Of a stretch of DNA of 64,000 nucleotides, positions 26,213-35,362 are shown one piece after another. Below the pieces are notes generated by a model. It saw only the letters and a program-made list of their open reading frames with translations. It made no database searches and had not been told where the DNA came from. The position numbers and the translations under genes were made by a program. The DNA comes from Thiodiazotropha sp040793985. Its GTDB lineage: Bacteria; Pseudomonadota; Gammaproteobacteria; Chromatiales; Chromatiaceae. Location of the stretch: NCBI GenBank assembly GCA_040793985.1, contig JBFNJI010000018.1:135529-199528 (forward strand), given 5' to 3'. Within the stretch, counting starts at the first letter, position 1. Each line of letters begins with the position of its first letter.

Positions 26213-28210
26213 CTATGGCCCCACAGACCTCTCCAGGAGCAGGTTGCCGGCACTGTCCGAACGACATTGCCAAGCGGACGCCAGCCAGGTTGTGGATGCC
26301 ATCTCCGTAATCAACGCAGGCCCCGACACAACCTCTCCCTCGGCCAGCTGCGCCCGCTCATAACGGGGCACGGGTGAGTCCACTCCGCAGACGTTTAACA
26401 GCTCACAGGCCTCGACCGGTCGGGCGCTCTGGGGCTGGTTCAACTCAATTGACGCCTCCGGCCCATGCAGGGCCACACGCAGATTGACCAACTCCACCGG
26501 CGCCTGCATGCGGTGACCGTAACGCGACTCATGCAGGCGGTGAAACGCCGCTTCGGCCTGAGAGCACGTCTGCCAGGAAACACCAAGGGTGTAGGATTGC
26601 CCCAGATAGCGAAGATCCATGGCATAGTCTGCCTCGATCCGATCCGCATCCACCCCCTCCTCCACAAGGGCTTCTATACCCCCCCTTGCCAACTGTGAAA
26701 ATGCCGTTTCCAGCTCACCGTCGCTCATGCCCGCGAGCAATCCGAGATGGGCGTGCACCAGTTGACGTCCAGGCCGGGTGGCAAGCATGCCCAGGGCGGA
26801 GAGTACACCGGCATTCACCGGTACCAGGGCGGAGCGCATGCCCAGGGCATCGGCCAGGGCGCAGACGTGGAGACCTCCGGCGCCACCGAATGAGACCAGG
26901 GTATAACCACGGGGGTCGACACCGCGCTCGACGGATATCACCCGCAGAGCCCGGGCCATATGCTCATTGGCAACCCTGATCACCCCCTCCGCCGTGTTCT
27001 CCAGGGAGAGCGACAGCCGCCTTGCCAACCGCCCCATCGCTCCCCTGGCCGCATCCAGGTCGAGCTGCATGCGCCCTCCGAGAAAGGCGCTGCTGCGCAG
27101 GCGGCCGAGAACCAGGTTGGCATCGGTGACCGTTACCTCTTTGCCTCCCCGCCCATAGCAGGCCGGTCCTGGATCGGCCCCTGCGGACTCCGGTCCCACC
27201 TGGAGCATGCCTCCTGCATCCACCCAGGCAAGGGAACCGCCACCCGCGCCGATGGTATGCATATCCACCATCGGCACAGCCACTGGCCAGGGTCCGATAT
27301 GGCCCTCCCGGGTGAGCCTGGGTCCGCCGTCGATCAGCGCCACATCGGTCGATGTACCCCCCATATCCAGGGTTAGCAGCTGTTCGCGCTGGGATGCCGC
27401 AGCCACGAAGCCGGCCCCGACCAGCCCTCCAGCGGGGCCTGAGAGGAGCATCCTCACCGCCTGTCGGGCGGCCTGCTCAGCGGCAATCGCCTCTCCGGAA
27501 CTCTGCATCACCGAAAGACGGGCACCCGTGAGGCGCGTGCTCAAGCGTTCGATATAGCCTGCGACCAGCGGCCCCACCCAGCTGTTCAGCCAAGTGGCTA
27601 TGCCCCGCTCATACTCGCCGCTGGCCGGGAGCACGGTGGAAGAGCGGGAACAGAAGATTCCCTCGGGCACCGCCGCCTCGATCTCTTTTTCGAAGCGGTG
27701 ATCGAGATAACTGAACAACAGGTTGATGGCGACGGCCCTGGGGCGTCGTCGGGCAATCCATCGCTTCAGTGCCTCCAGATCTTCAGTGGTGAGTGGCTCC
27801 ACCACGCCTCCGCGGCTGTCGAGACGACCGCCGGTCTGCAGGCAATCGTCGGCCGCTACGGGTGCGGTCAAGGCCTCTGGCTGCAGATTGTAGAGTTCTC
27901 TGCGAGCCTGCCGGCCGATGCTCAGGATATCCTGCAGGCCGCGATTGCCGATATAGAGGGTATGCACCCCTTTTCCCTCCAGGGCTGCATTGGTGGCGAC
28001 AGTGGAGCCATGTACGATAACCAGTCCCTCGCTATCCAGCCCAAGTTCGTCGATACCCTGCAATATCGCCTGCTCGGGGGCATGGGGCGTTGAAAGCACC
28101 TTGTGTATGCGCATCCCGTCTGCCTGATAGAGGACAAAGTCGGTAAACGTCCCGCCGGTATCCACACCCAACAGAGAGCCTTTTTCAAGCTGGCGATCAA
28201 CATCGCTCAT
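26213..28210 (-). CDS. Hydantoinase/oxoprolinase family protein, subunit A-like
   Basis: The product is 665 residues. The N-terminal ASKHA-type nucleotide-binding motif is GVDTGGTFTDFVLY. A second phosphate motif is LLTLDMGGTSTDVALIDGG, and VDMHTIGAGGGSLAWVDAGG with GPESAGADPGPACYGRGG are standard HyuA segments. Family members hydrolyse or carboxylate cyclic amides or ketones with ATP, usually with a HyuB partner. No HyuB-like gene is nearby, so the substrate cannot be assigned. The ATG at 28208-28210 gives a family-typical start. The gene stands alone, convergent with rpmBG. Confidence 0.87.
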   Translation of the reverse strand: MSDVDRQLEKGSLLGVDTGGTFTDFVLYQADGMRIHKVLSTPHAPEQAILQGIDELGLDSEGLVIVHGSTVATNAALEGKGVHTLYIGNRGLQDILSIGRQARRELYNLQPEALTAPVAADDCLQTGGRLDSRGGVVEPLTTEDLEALKRWIARRRPRAVAINLLFSYLDHRFEKEIEAAVPEGIFCSRSSTVLPASGEYERGIATWLNSWVGPLVAGYIERLSTRLTGARLSVMQSSGEAIAAEQAARQAVRMLLSGPAGGLVGAGFVAAASQREQLLTLDMGGTSTDVALIDGGPRLTREGHIGPWPVAVPMVDMHTIGAGGGSLAWVDAGGMLQVGPESAGADPGPACYGRGGKEVTVTDANLVLGRLRSSAFLGGRMQLDLDAARGAMGRLARRLSLSLENTAEGVIRVANEHMARALRVISVERGVDPRGYTLVSFGGAGGLHVCALADALGMRSALVPVNAGVLSALGMLATRPGRQLVHAHLGLLAGMSDGELETAFSQLARGGIEALVEEGVDADRIEADYAMDLRYLGQSYTLGVSWQTCSQAEAAFHRLHESRYGHRMQAPVELVNLRVALHGPEASIELNQPQSARPVEACELLNVCGVDSPVPRYERAQLAEGEVVSGPALITEMASTTWLASAWQCRSDSAGNLLLERSVGP

Positions 28211-28590
28211 CGACCATTCACCTCTTTATAGGACAAGCCGCAAATATGCGTTATTCGTTGGGGTCATCTCCAATGCCCCTTGAGGAAGCGACTACGAACA
28301 GTGGTAAATTCAAGAAAACCAAATCCGCGTAGCATAGACTAAACGTTCAACGGATTGCGGGATAGCCATGCGCAGCATCTTACCATCTGCGAGTGATTTG
28401 CTGAGATCAGGCATAATTCGCGGTAAAAAATTCAGCTGTGTTTTTTATTACTCCATTTCCACGCGTATGATTTGCGGATCAGTTCTAACACAGGACCTTG
28501 CATAGGCAACAGAGGGTGATATGTTTGGCACGTCTCAGCCATGATAGCCTTCCGCTATATACCGAATGCCATGCCACTTAGTAGGTGTCG
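28211..28590. other. Intergenic region between divergent hydantoinase and ABC transporter genes
   Basis: About 380 bp with no convincing ORF or RNA. It should hold the promoters of both divergent genes, but I could not find hexamer pairs with good spacing. An A/T-rich stretch at about 28422-28452 is the most promoter-like part. Confidence 0.4.
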
Positions 28591-29502
28591 ATGCCTGAAC
28601 TTTTAACAACAACTCGACTGAGCCGTCACTTTGGCGGTACGCCAGTGGTGCAGCCGATCGATCTGCAGTTGCGACAGGGCGACATCCTCGGACTGCTGGG
28701 TCCCAACGGTGCGGGGAAATCGACCATCATGCGCATGCTCAGCGGTGACCTGGCACCCAGTGGGGGCGGCATCAACATCTGCGGTGAGGATCTGCTTGAA
28801 CGTTCTATCCATGCCAAGCGGTTCATTGGCTATCTCCCGGAGCGCCCTCCCCTGCATCGCGACCAGACGGTGGATGAATTTCTCTGGGATTGCGCCCACC
28901 TGCATGGACTGAAGCGAAACCAGGCACGGCAGGCTCGAGAGCAGACTAAGCGGTGTTGCGGTCTGGAACAGACGGGAAGCCGCCTGATACGCAAGCTTTC
29001 CAAGGGATTCCAGCAACGTGTCGGCCTGGCCCAGGCGATCATCCACAATCCTCGGGTGATCATTCTCGATGAGCCCACAGACGGCCTGGACCCGGCGCAG
29101 ATCCGTCAGGTGCGGGAATTGATCCAGGAGCTGGCGCAACGCACGGGAGTAATTCTTTCCAGTCATATACTGCCGGAGATAGAGGCCAGTTGTAATAGGG
29201 TCACCATCCTGCAGCAAGGAAAGAGCGTCTACAACGGGGAGATTACCCCACCGCTGCAGACCCGTTATCGGGTCTGTCTGGAACAGCAACAGGCATTGGA
29301 GACCATCATCGCGTTGAACGCGGTGGCCGCCGCCGAGCCCTTGCATACCGACGGCTATCGCATCACCCTGGAAAAGGGCTTCCGACCCAGCGACCTGGCA
29401 CAGCAGATCGTGGCCCATGGATGGGGACTGGTTGAATTGAAAGCGGAAAGAATCAGTCTGGAGCAACTCTATATCCAGGCCACCACCGGAGGCTATTCAT
29501 GA
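28591..29502 (+). CDS. ABC transporter ATP-binding protein, GldA-like
   Basis: The product is 303 residues from the ATG at 28591; a GTG at 28585 would add two. The ABC ATPase motifs are all present: Walker A GPNGAGKST, Q-loop near YLPERPPLHRDQTV, signature LSKGFQQRVGLAQAI, Walker B VIILDEPTDGLDP and the switch His in ILSSHILPE. It heads a four-gene set with 4-bp overlaps: ATPase, ABC-2 permease, a GldG-like protein and a DUF4340-like protein. Such sets resemble the GldA/GldF/GldG transporter named from gliding bacteroidetes, but in Proteobacteria their substrate is unknown. Confidence 0.87.
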   Translation: MPELLTTTRLSRHFGGTPVVQPIDLQLRQGDILGLLGPNGAGKSTIMRMLSGDLAPSGGGINICGEDLLERSIHAKRFIGYLPERPPLHRDQTVDEFLWDCAHLHGLKRNQARQAREQTKRCCGLEQTGSRLIRKLSKGFQQRVGLAQAIIHNPRVIILDEPTDGLDPAQIRQVRELIQELAQRTGVILSSHILPEIEASCNRVTILQQGKSVYNGEITPPLQTRYRVCLEQQQALETIIALNAVAAAEPLHTDGYRITLEKGFRPSDLAQQIVAHGWGLVELKAERISLEQLYIQATTGGYS

Positions 29503-30224
29503 CTCCCTATCTGGCCTGGATGGAGTGGCGGCGCCTGATGCGCACACCACTGTTCTGGAGCATTCTGGGAATCAGTCTGTGCCTGCTCAGCTGGCAGTTT
29601 CTCGCGACCCTCGAGATCTTCAACGGTATGCAGCCATCCAACCGCAGCCTTGGACTGAGTCACCATCTGGGACTGCAGCTCTTCGGACTCGCCTCGGTAC
29701 TGATCCTGATCATCACCCCGATTCTCACCATCCGCAGTTTCAGTGAGGCATTCCGCGACGGCAGCTACACCCTGCTGAGCAGCGCACCGCTCAGCAACAT
29801 CACCATCTTGTCCGGCAAGTTCTTCGGCATCCTGATGTTCCAGCTGCTGTTCACCCTGATGCCACTGCTCCTTTGCCTCAGCCTCTCCATCGGCACCGAG
29901 CTTGATTACGGGCTGCTCCTCGCCGCCAGCCTCGGATTGTTTCTGCTCAGCGGCGTGTTCACCGCGATCGGGCTCTATTTCTCGACACTCAACGAAAATC
30001 CGGGGATAGCCGCCGCCGGCAGCTACGGCCTGCTGCTGTTGATTTCACTGCTCGATCAAAATACCGAGGGTGGCAGTTTCCTCCACTGGCTGGCCTGGCC
30101 ATCCCACTATCTCGATCTCCAGCTCGGCCTGGTGAGGATCAGCGATCTGGCCTACTTTCTGGTACTGACGATCTTCTTTCTCGGGCTCGCCCTCTACAGA
30201 CTCGACAAGAGGCGCAGTGGATGA
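29499..30224 (+). CDS. ABC-2 type permease, GldF-like
   Basis: The product is 241 residues, with six predicted membrane helices: LFWSILGISLCLLSWQFLA; LGLQLFGLASVLILIITPIL; FGILMFQLLFTLMPLLLCLS; LLLAASLGLFLLSGVFTAIG; GIAAAGSYGLLLLISLL; and the last in FLVLTIFFLGLALY. The ATG overlaps the ATPase stop by four bases and its own stop overlaps the next gene likewise. It should be the membrane channel for the upstream ATPase. A segment RSFSEAFRDGSYTLLSSAPLS is shared with GldF-type permeases. Confidence 0.83.
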   Translation: MTPYLAWMEWRRLMRTPLFWSILGISLCLLSWQFLATLEIFNGMQPSNRSLGLSHHLGLQLFGLASVLILIITPILTIRSFSEAFRDGSYTLLSSAPLSNITILSGKFFGILMFQLLFTLMPLLLCLSLSIGTELDYGLLLAASLGLFLLSGVFTAIGLYFSTLNENPGIAAAGSYGLLLLISLLDQNTEGGSFLHWLAWPSHYLDLQLGLVRISDLAYFLVLTIFFLGLALYRLDKRRSG

Positions 30225-31561
30225 TTGCCTGGATCGGTTCACGCTTAAACGACCTGCTGTTTCACCTACTGATGGTGATCATAGTGGTTTTAGTCGCCTG
30301 GCTGAGTAATCGGTTCGACCTTCAGTGGGACTGGACCCAACGCGGCGGCAACAGCCTCAACCCTATCAGCATCGAGATCCTGCAACGCATACCGGAACAG
30401 CTGACAGTGACGGCCTATGTGGGCGAAACGGCCAAGCTGCGCGACCGGATCAAGCGGTTCGTGGCCCGTTATCAAAACCATAAGCCAAACCTCGAACTGA
30501 TATTCATCGATCCACTGCGCCGCCCGGACGAGACCCGTCGTCAAGGCATCAGTCTCTCCGGAGAGATATTGCTGAGCTATGAGAAGCGGGAAGAGAGAAT
30601 CCAGAAAGTGGATGAAGAGCAGTTCACCAATGCCATCCTGCGCCTGAGCCGGGAAAACACCCATTGGATAGCGGGACTGACAGGCCATGGCGAGCGCGAT
30701 CTCAGCGGCAGGGCCAACCACGACCTTGGCGAATTCGGCAAGTCCCTCAAACAGCAGGGGTACCAGATTGCAGGACTCGACCTTGCCACCACCCATGCAC
30801 CACCCGACAACACAGCGCTGCTGCTAATCGCCACACCCCTGCGACCCCTGCTCTCGGGAGAGGTAGAGCGGCTATCCGCCTATATTGGCAGGGGGGGTAA
30901 CCTGCTGCTGATGAGCGACCCGGATAACTGGATCATGGGGGATTTGATGCAGCGGCTGTTCTCAATCGAACAGTTACCCGGGACGGTGGTGGATGCCAGC
31001 GTTAAGGCCTTGGGCATAGACAACCCGGCCATCGCCGTGGTCCCCGAATATACCGATCACGACGCCACCAAGGGATTCAACCTGCTGACCCTGTTCCCCC
31101 AGGCTGCGGCACTCAGTGCCGCCGATGAAAGGGGCTGGCAGATAACCCCGCTGCTGCGGACCCTGGAGAACAGCTGGAACGAGACCGGTCCATTGAGTGG
31201 CGAGATTGCGCATGATCCCCTGGCAGACGAAGTGGCGGGACCGCTGACCATCGGCATTGCCCTCAGCCGTCAGTTGGATGGCAAGGAACAGCGGATCGTA
31301 GTGATCGGTGACGGCGATTTTCTCGCCAACAGCTATCTCAACAATGCAGGCAATCTAGATCTCGGTCTCTTCCTCTGCCGCTGGCTGGTGGGTGACGATC
31401 AGATGGTCGGCATACCCGCACCCCAAGCCGGCGACCGCGAACTCCACCTCTCGAAGTTGGCCATAGGCACCATCGGCCTCGGCTCCCTGATCCTGCTTCC
31501 GCTATTGCTGCTCTCCACCGGCGCCCTCGTCGCCTGGCGGCGGAACCGGGCCCAGGGATGA
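30221..31561 (+). CDS. GldG-like ABC transporter auxiliary protein
   Basis: The product is 446 residues. An N-terminal membrane helix covers about residues 11-31. A large periplasmic domain follows, with ELIFIDPLRRPDETRRQGI, IAGLTGHGERDLSG and GGNLLLMSDPDNW, the GldG/ABC-type uncharacterised transport domain. A C-terminal membrane helix lies near 415-437 (LGSLILLPLLLLSTGALVAW) followed by a basic tail. It overlaps the permease gene and the following DUF4340-like gene by four bases each, so it is translated with them. The periplasmic domain has no obvious catalytic motif and may bind the transported substrate. Confidence 0.8.
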   Translation: MIAWIGSRLNDLLFHLLMVIIVVLVAWLSNRFDLQWDWTQRGGNSLNPISIEILQRIPEQLTVTAYVGETAKLRDRIKRFVARYQNHKPNLELIFIDPLRRPDETRRQGISLSGEILLSYEKREERIQKVDEEQFTNAILRLSRENTHWIAGLTGHGERDLSGRANHDLGEFGKSLKQQGYQIAGLDLATTHAPPDNTALLLIATPLRPLLSGEVERLSAYIGRGGNLLLMSDPDNWIMGDLMQRLFSIEQLPGTVVDASVKALGIDNPAIAVVPEYTDHDATKGFNLLTLFPQAAALSAADERGWQITPLLRTLENSWNETGPLSGEIAHDPLADEVAGPLTIGIALSRQLDGKEQRIVVIGDGDFLANSYLNNAGNLDLGLFLCRWLVGDDQMVGIPAPQAGDRELHLSKLAIGTIGLGSLILLPLLLLSTGALVAWRRNRAQG

Positions 31562-32043
31562 AATCAAGAGTCGCTGTAAACCTGCTGCTGATCCTGGTCG
31601 TGAGCCTCCTGGGGCTGCTGCTCTGGTGGTCGCAACCCGACACCCTGCCCCCGCTCACCCAGCTCGACCCGCAGCAGGTCAGGCGTATCGATATCAACGA
31701 TCTTGAAGGACGTAAGGTCGCCTTATCGCGTTCCCAGGGCCAGTGGATGATCGACAACCAGCTTGCCGATCAGTCCCGGGTGAGGCAGATGCTGAAGATC
31801 TGCAGCACCCCCAGCCTGCGTCGCTTCAGAGCCCCGGACGATCTGCGGCCCTACGGTTTGGCGCCCGCCCCTCTGCTATTGAGACTCGATTCGGCGACCC
31901 TGATGTTCGGTGACACCGACCCCCTCAATGGCTGGCGCTATGTCCACTACATGGGGGAGATACACCTGATCGCCGACGGTTTCTACCATCACCTAACCGC
32001 ATCACCGCAGGCCTGGCTGGCGGCGGACCCAAGGCGGCCCTGA
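31558..32043 (+). CDS. DUF4340-like membrane-anchored protein
   Basis: The product is 161 residues. A single N-terminal membrane helix (VNLLLILVVSLLGLLLWW) anchors a small periplasmic domain containing VRRIDINDLEGRKVALSRSQGQWMID and RYVHYMGEIHLIADGF. This resembles a short DUF4340 domain, commonly the last member of GldFG-type transporter sets. It overlaps the GldG-like gene by four bases and sits two bases before mutM, so it may be co-transcribed with mutM as well. Function unknown. Confidence 0.7.
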   Translation: MKSRVAVNLLLILVVSLLGLLLWWSQPDTLPPLTQLDPQQVRRIDINDLEGRKVALSRSQGQWMIDNQLADQSRVRQMLKICSTPSLRRFRAPDDLRPYGLAPAPLLLRLDSATLMFGDTDPLNGWRYVHYMGEIHLIADGFYHHLTASPQAWLAADPRRP

Positions 32044-32045
32044 GC

Positions 32046-32861
32046 ATGCCCGAACTGCCGGAGGTCGAAACCACCCGCCGGGGCATAGCCCCCCATATCA
32101 GCGGTCAACGCATACGCCGGGTGGTCATACGTCAGCCCCTTTTGCGCTGGCCCATACCCGGCGACCTGCCACAGCTGCTGAAGGGACGAAAACTGCTTTC
32201 GGTGGCAAGGCGGGGCAAATACCTGCTGCTGGCATTCCATCACGGCACCCTGATCATCCATCTGGGAATGTCCGGTAGCCTGCGCATAGTCTCCCCGGAG
32301 AGTGCTGCGCAAAAACATGACCACTTCGAACTCCAGGTAAGCAACGACCGGTTGCTCAGGCTGCGGGATCCACGGCGCTTCGGTGCGGTTCTGTGGACCG
32401 ATCGGGAGGCGATGGAGCATCCCCTGCTCGCCAACCTGGGGCCCGAGCCTCTTGCCGAGCAGTTTGACGGCGACTATCTTCATGCCTGCGGCAAAAACCG
32501 TCGCATCTCGATCAAACAACTGATCATGGATAGTAAAATCGTGGTCGGCGTCGGTAACATCTACGCCTGCGAATCCCTCTTCCGTGCCGCCATCCATCCC
32601 GGCCGTCCCAGCAACCGGATCTCGCTCCAGCGCTATCGAAGGCTGGCGGATGAGATACGCAGGGTACTCACCGAGGCGATCGCCCAGGGCGGCACCACCC
32701 TGCGTGATTTTCTCAACGAGGACGGCAAACCCGGCTATTTCGTTCAGTCTCTGAGGGTCTACGGTCGGGGCGGAGAGCCCTGTCCTGGCTGCGGCAAGCC
32801 GATTCGCAGCAAGACCATTGCCCAGCGTTCAAGCTTCTACTGTCCGCTTTGTCAGCGCTGA
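32046..32861 (+). CDS. mutM: Formamidopyrimidine-DNA glycosylase (Fpg/MutM)
   Basis: The product is 271 residues. It starts MPELPEVETTRRGIAP with the catalytic Pro2 and Glu3, has the Lys in VARRGKYLLLAF and a helix-two-turn-helix region near VGVGNIYACESLFRA. The C-terminal zinc finger is CPGCGKPIRSKTIAQRSSFYCPLCQ. The enzyme removes 8-oxoguanine and formamidopyrimidines and nicks the resulting site. It is directly behind the ABC transporter genes with a two-base gap. Confidence 0.96.
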   Translation: MPELPEVETTRRGIAPHISGQRIRRVVIRQPLLRWPIPGDLPQLLKGRKLLSVARRGKYLLLAFHHGTLIIHLGMSGSLRIVSPESAAQKHDHFELQVSNDRLLRLRDPRRFGAVLWTDREAMEHPLLANLGPEPLAEQFDGDYLHACGKNRRISIKQLIMDSKIVVGVGNIYACESLFRAAIHPGRPSNRISLQRYRRLADEIRRVLTEAIAQGGTTLRDFLNEDGKPGYFVQSLRVYGRGGEPCPGCGKPIRSKTIAQRSSFYCPLCQR

Positions 32862-32937
32862 AAGAGAAACAAGCCGCTTGACACTCAGTTGCACCCCTCC
32901 TAGCATTCGTCAACTTTGTATTGAGTCTTGACGGCCT

Positions 32938-33906
32938 ATGGACATAACAACTATTCGCGATCTGATCAGCGACGACATGGAAGCTGTCGACAAACTCATC
33001 ATCCGGCAACTGCGATCTGATGTGGTGCTGATCAACCAGATCGGTGCCTATATCGTCCACAGCGGCGGTAAGCGGTTACGCCCGATGATCGTGCTGATGG
33101 CTGCACGTGCCTGCGGCTATGCGGGCGGGAAGCATATCGATCTGGCCGCCATTATCGAGTTCATCCATACCGCGACACTGCTTCACGACGATGTGGTAGA
33201 CGGCTCCGACCTGCGACGCAACCGGGAGACGGCGAATGCGGTCTGGGGCAACGAGGCCAGCGTGCTGGTGGGTGATTTCCTCTACTCCCGCTCCTTTGAA
33301 ATGATGGTAGAGGTGGGGCAGATGCCGGTGATGGACATCCTCTCCCATGCCACCAACCGCATCGCCGAAGGTGAGGTGCTGCAGCTACTCAATGTCCACA
33401 ATCCCGACACCAGCGAGGCGGAGTACATGGAAGTGATCAAGCGCAAGACCGCCACACTGTTCGAGGCGGGAGCCCGTCTTGGCGGCATCATCGCCGGGAT
33501 CGACGCAGCGCAACAGCAGGCATTGGCAGACTATGGCCTCCATCTTGGAATAGCCTTCCAACTGGTTGACGACGCCCTGGACTACAATTCGAGCAACGCT
33601 GAGATCGGCAAGAACATCGGCGACGATCTGGCGGAGGGCAAACCAACACTGCCGCTGATCCAGGCGATGAGAACCGCCGATTCTGCACGCCGTCAACGCC
33701 TGGCCGGGATCATCGAAAACGGCGGCCTGGAAGAGATCGATTTTGTCATGCAGGCCATTGCCGAGAGCGACGCCATCGCCTACACCCAGAAGCTCGCCCA
33801 GGAGGAGGCAGCAGCGGCAAAACGCGCCCTCGAAGCCCTCCCCGACACCCCGTATCGCCAGGCCCTCTCCGCACTGGCTGACTTCTCGGTCGCCAGAACC
33901 AGTTGA
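32938..33906 (+). CDS. ispB: Polyprenyl diphosphate synthase (octaprenyl, IspB-like)
   Basis: The product is 322 residues. The substrate motifs are YIVHSGGKRLRPMIV, the first Asp-rich site LLHDDVVDGSDLRRN and the second LVDDALDYNSS, plus LAEGKPTLPLI. The sequence resembles the trans-long-chain prenyl synthase that makes the ubiquinone side chain from IPP and FPP. It lacks the usual rplU/rpmA neighbours. Chain length cannot be read from sequence here. It is 76 bp from mutM. Confidence 0.92.
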   Translation: MDITTIRDLISDDMEAVDKLIIRQLRSDVVLINQIGAYIVHSGGKRLRPMIVLMAARACGYAGGKHIDLAAIIEFIHTATLLHDDVVDGSDLRRNRETANAVWGNEASVLVGDFLYSRSFEMMVEVGQMPVMDILSHATNRIAEGEVLQLLNVHNPDTSEAEYMEVIKRKTATLFEAGARLGGIIAGIDAAQQQALADYGLHLGIAFQLVDDALDYNSSNAEIGKNIGDDLAEGKPTLPLIQAMRTADSARRQRLAGIIENGGLEEIDFVMQAIAESDAIAYTQKLAQEEAAAAKRALEALPDTPYRQALSALADFSVARTS

Positions 33907-34176
33907 ATCTCCCTGCACACTTCCATATTCGAACTCGCAGAATCTGTCTTTGACAACAAAACAGATAGATCTCTTTCCTCTCCCCCTGCATTCCCGGTTC
34001 GCCAGTTGATCAAAATCAACGAAGCACCGTATTAATGGGGTCGATCGTATTGGATCGGTACTGAAGATGACCGTTGTCAATAAAGTAATCGAACATGCGT
34101 ATTTTAATAACCAGGTGGATGAGAAAAGCGCTCGACGCCGTATTAAATAATTAAATTGGAAGCTTTTCTCTTAACG
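33907..34176. other. Intergenic region before the sulfur-redox unit
   Basis: About 270 bp between ispB and the hairpin at 34177 hold no credible ORF. An A/T-rich stretch near 34075-34120 could contain a promoter (TTGTCA at about 34074), but the -10 candidates are poorly spaced. Confidence 0.35.
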
Positions 34177-34204
34177 TCAAACCAACCCGGTGGGTAGGTT
34201 TTTT
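34177..34204 (+). terminator. Terminator-like hairpin upstream of the triple-rhodanese gene
   Basis: AACC-A-ACCC and GGGT-A-GGTT pair around a GGT loop (34180-34200), followed by a T6 run. It ends 31 bp before the rhodanese start, 270 bp after ispB. It may end ispB read-through, end a small RNA, or act as a leader attenuator of the downstream operon. Confidence 0.5.
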
Positions 34205-34234
34205 ATATCAGTGAAGCCAAAGAGAGGACGCACG

Positions 34235-35362
34235 ATGAAACGCCTTGTATTAGGGATTATTTTCACGGCAATCCCCGCATTTTTTATCCTTCCCGCTTTT
34301 GCCGCCGACCAGGCCAAAGGAAAACCCAGCTGGTGGTACAACGAGGTCGTCGATGTTGGCTTTGTCAGCCAGTTCGCAACGATACCGCCCAAGAAAGACG
34401 TGCTGATAGTAGACTCCAGACCAGCCAGAAAATACGACAAGGGACACATCGTTCCGGCGATCAATATATCCAACAGCCAGTTCGACAAGATGACCCATCT
34501 GCTGCCGCAGGACAAATCCAACCTGCTGATCTTCTATTGCGGCGGCCTGAAATGTCCACTGAGCCACAAGTCGGCAGCCAAAGCTGAAGCGTTGGGATTT
34601 ACCAACGTCAAGGTTTACGCTGCAGGTTTTCCCGACTGGGTCAAAAACGGCAGCCTGCCTCCGGGGGTCAGCACAGAGCACGTGAAAAAGCTGATCGACA
34701 AAAACAAGGGTGCGACCATCGTCGATGCGCGTCCGGCGAGGAAATTCAAAAAGGGTCACCTGCCCGGTGCCATAAACATCCCAGCGAGGCAGTTCGATAA
34801 GATGGTCGATAAGTTGCCTGCGGATAAAAATTCGCCGCTGATCTTCTACTGTGGTGGATACAAATGTCCGTTGAGTCCGAAGTCTGCGGCCAAAGCCATT
34901 GCCTTGGGTTACACCAAGGTACGTCTGTTTCAGGCCGGTTTCCCGGCCTGGAAGAAGGCCTATGGTGACACTGTCGAGATGGCAGCGAAAGCCAAGCCTG
35001 CAGCTGCACCGAAGATCGAAGAGGGTGAAGACGAGGGGACCATCAGCATCGCCTCTTTCAATAGCTTGGCAACCAACAACCCTGATGATTTCCACTGGTA
35101 TGACGTACGCGATCCGGAAGAGGTGGAGGCAGACGGAACCTTTACAAAGGCTGTCATCATGACCGTGGATGAAGTGGAGGATAGTGTCGATAAACTGCCG
35201 AATGACAAGCCTATCGTCTTCTTCTGCTCCACCGGCGCACGTAGCGGCGAGGCCTATGACATCGTGAGGATGAAACGGGAGGATTTGAAGATCTACTTCC
35301 TCGATGCCAATGTTGCCTTCAACCCGGATGGCAGTGTACCGAATGCAACGCCGCCTGATTAG
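34235..35362 (+). CDS. Exported protein with three rhodanese domains
   Basis: The product is 375 residues from the ATG at 34235, which has an AGAGAGG ribosome site and produces a signal peptide (LVLGIIFTAIPAFFILPAFAAD). Three rhodanese domains follow. The first (about residues 45-150) and second (about 155-250) are near repeats: each has VD(S/A)RPARK(Y/F)xKGH and the active loop CGG(L/Y)KCPLS. The third (about 280-370) is divergent, with active loop CSTGARSGEA. Each candidate cysteine could carry a persulfide. The protein should be periplasmic. It is followed by an octaheme cytochrome and soxYZ, so a role in sulfane-sulfur handling is likely; the specific reaction is unknown. Confidence 0.85.
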   Translation: MKRLVLGIIFTAIPAFFILPAFAADQAKGKPSWWYNEVVDVGFVSQFATIPPKKDVLIVDSRPARKYDKGHIVPAINISNSQFDKMTHLLPQDKSNLLIFYCGGLKCPLSHKSAAKAEALGFTNVKVYAAGFPDWVKNGSLPPGVSTEHVKKLIDKNKGATIVDARPARKFKKGHLPGAINIPARQFDKMVDKLPADKNSPLIFYCGGYKCPLSPKSAAKAIALGYTKVRLFQAGFPAWKKAYGDTVEMAAKAKPAAAPKIEEGEDEGTISIASFNSLATNNPDDFHWYDVRDPEEVEADGTFTKAVIMTVDEVEDSVDKLPNDKPIVFFCSTGARSGEAYDIVRMKREDLKIYFLDANVAFNPDGSVPNATPPD

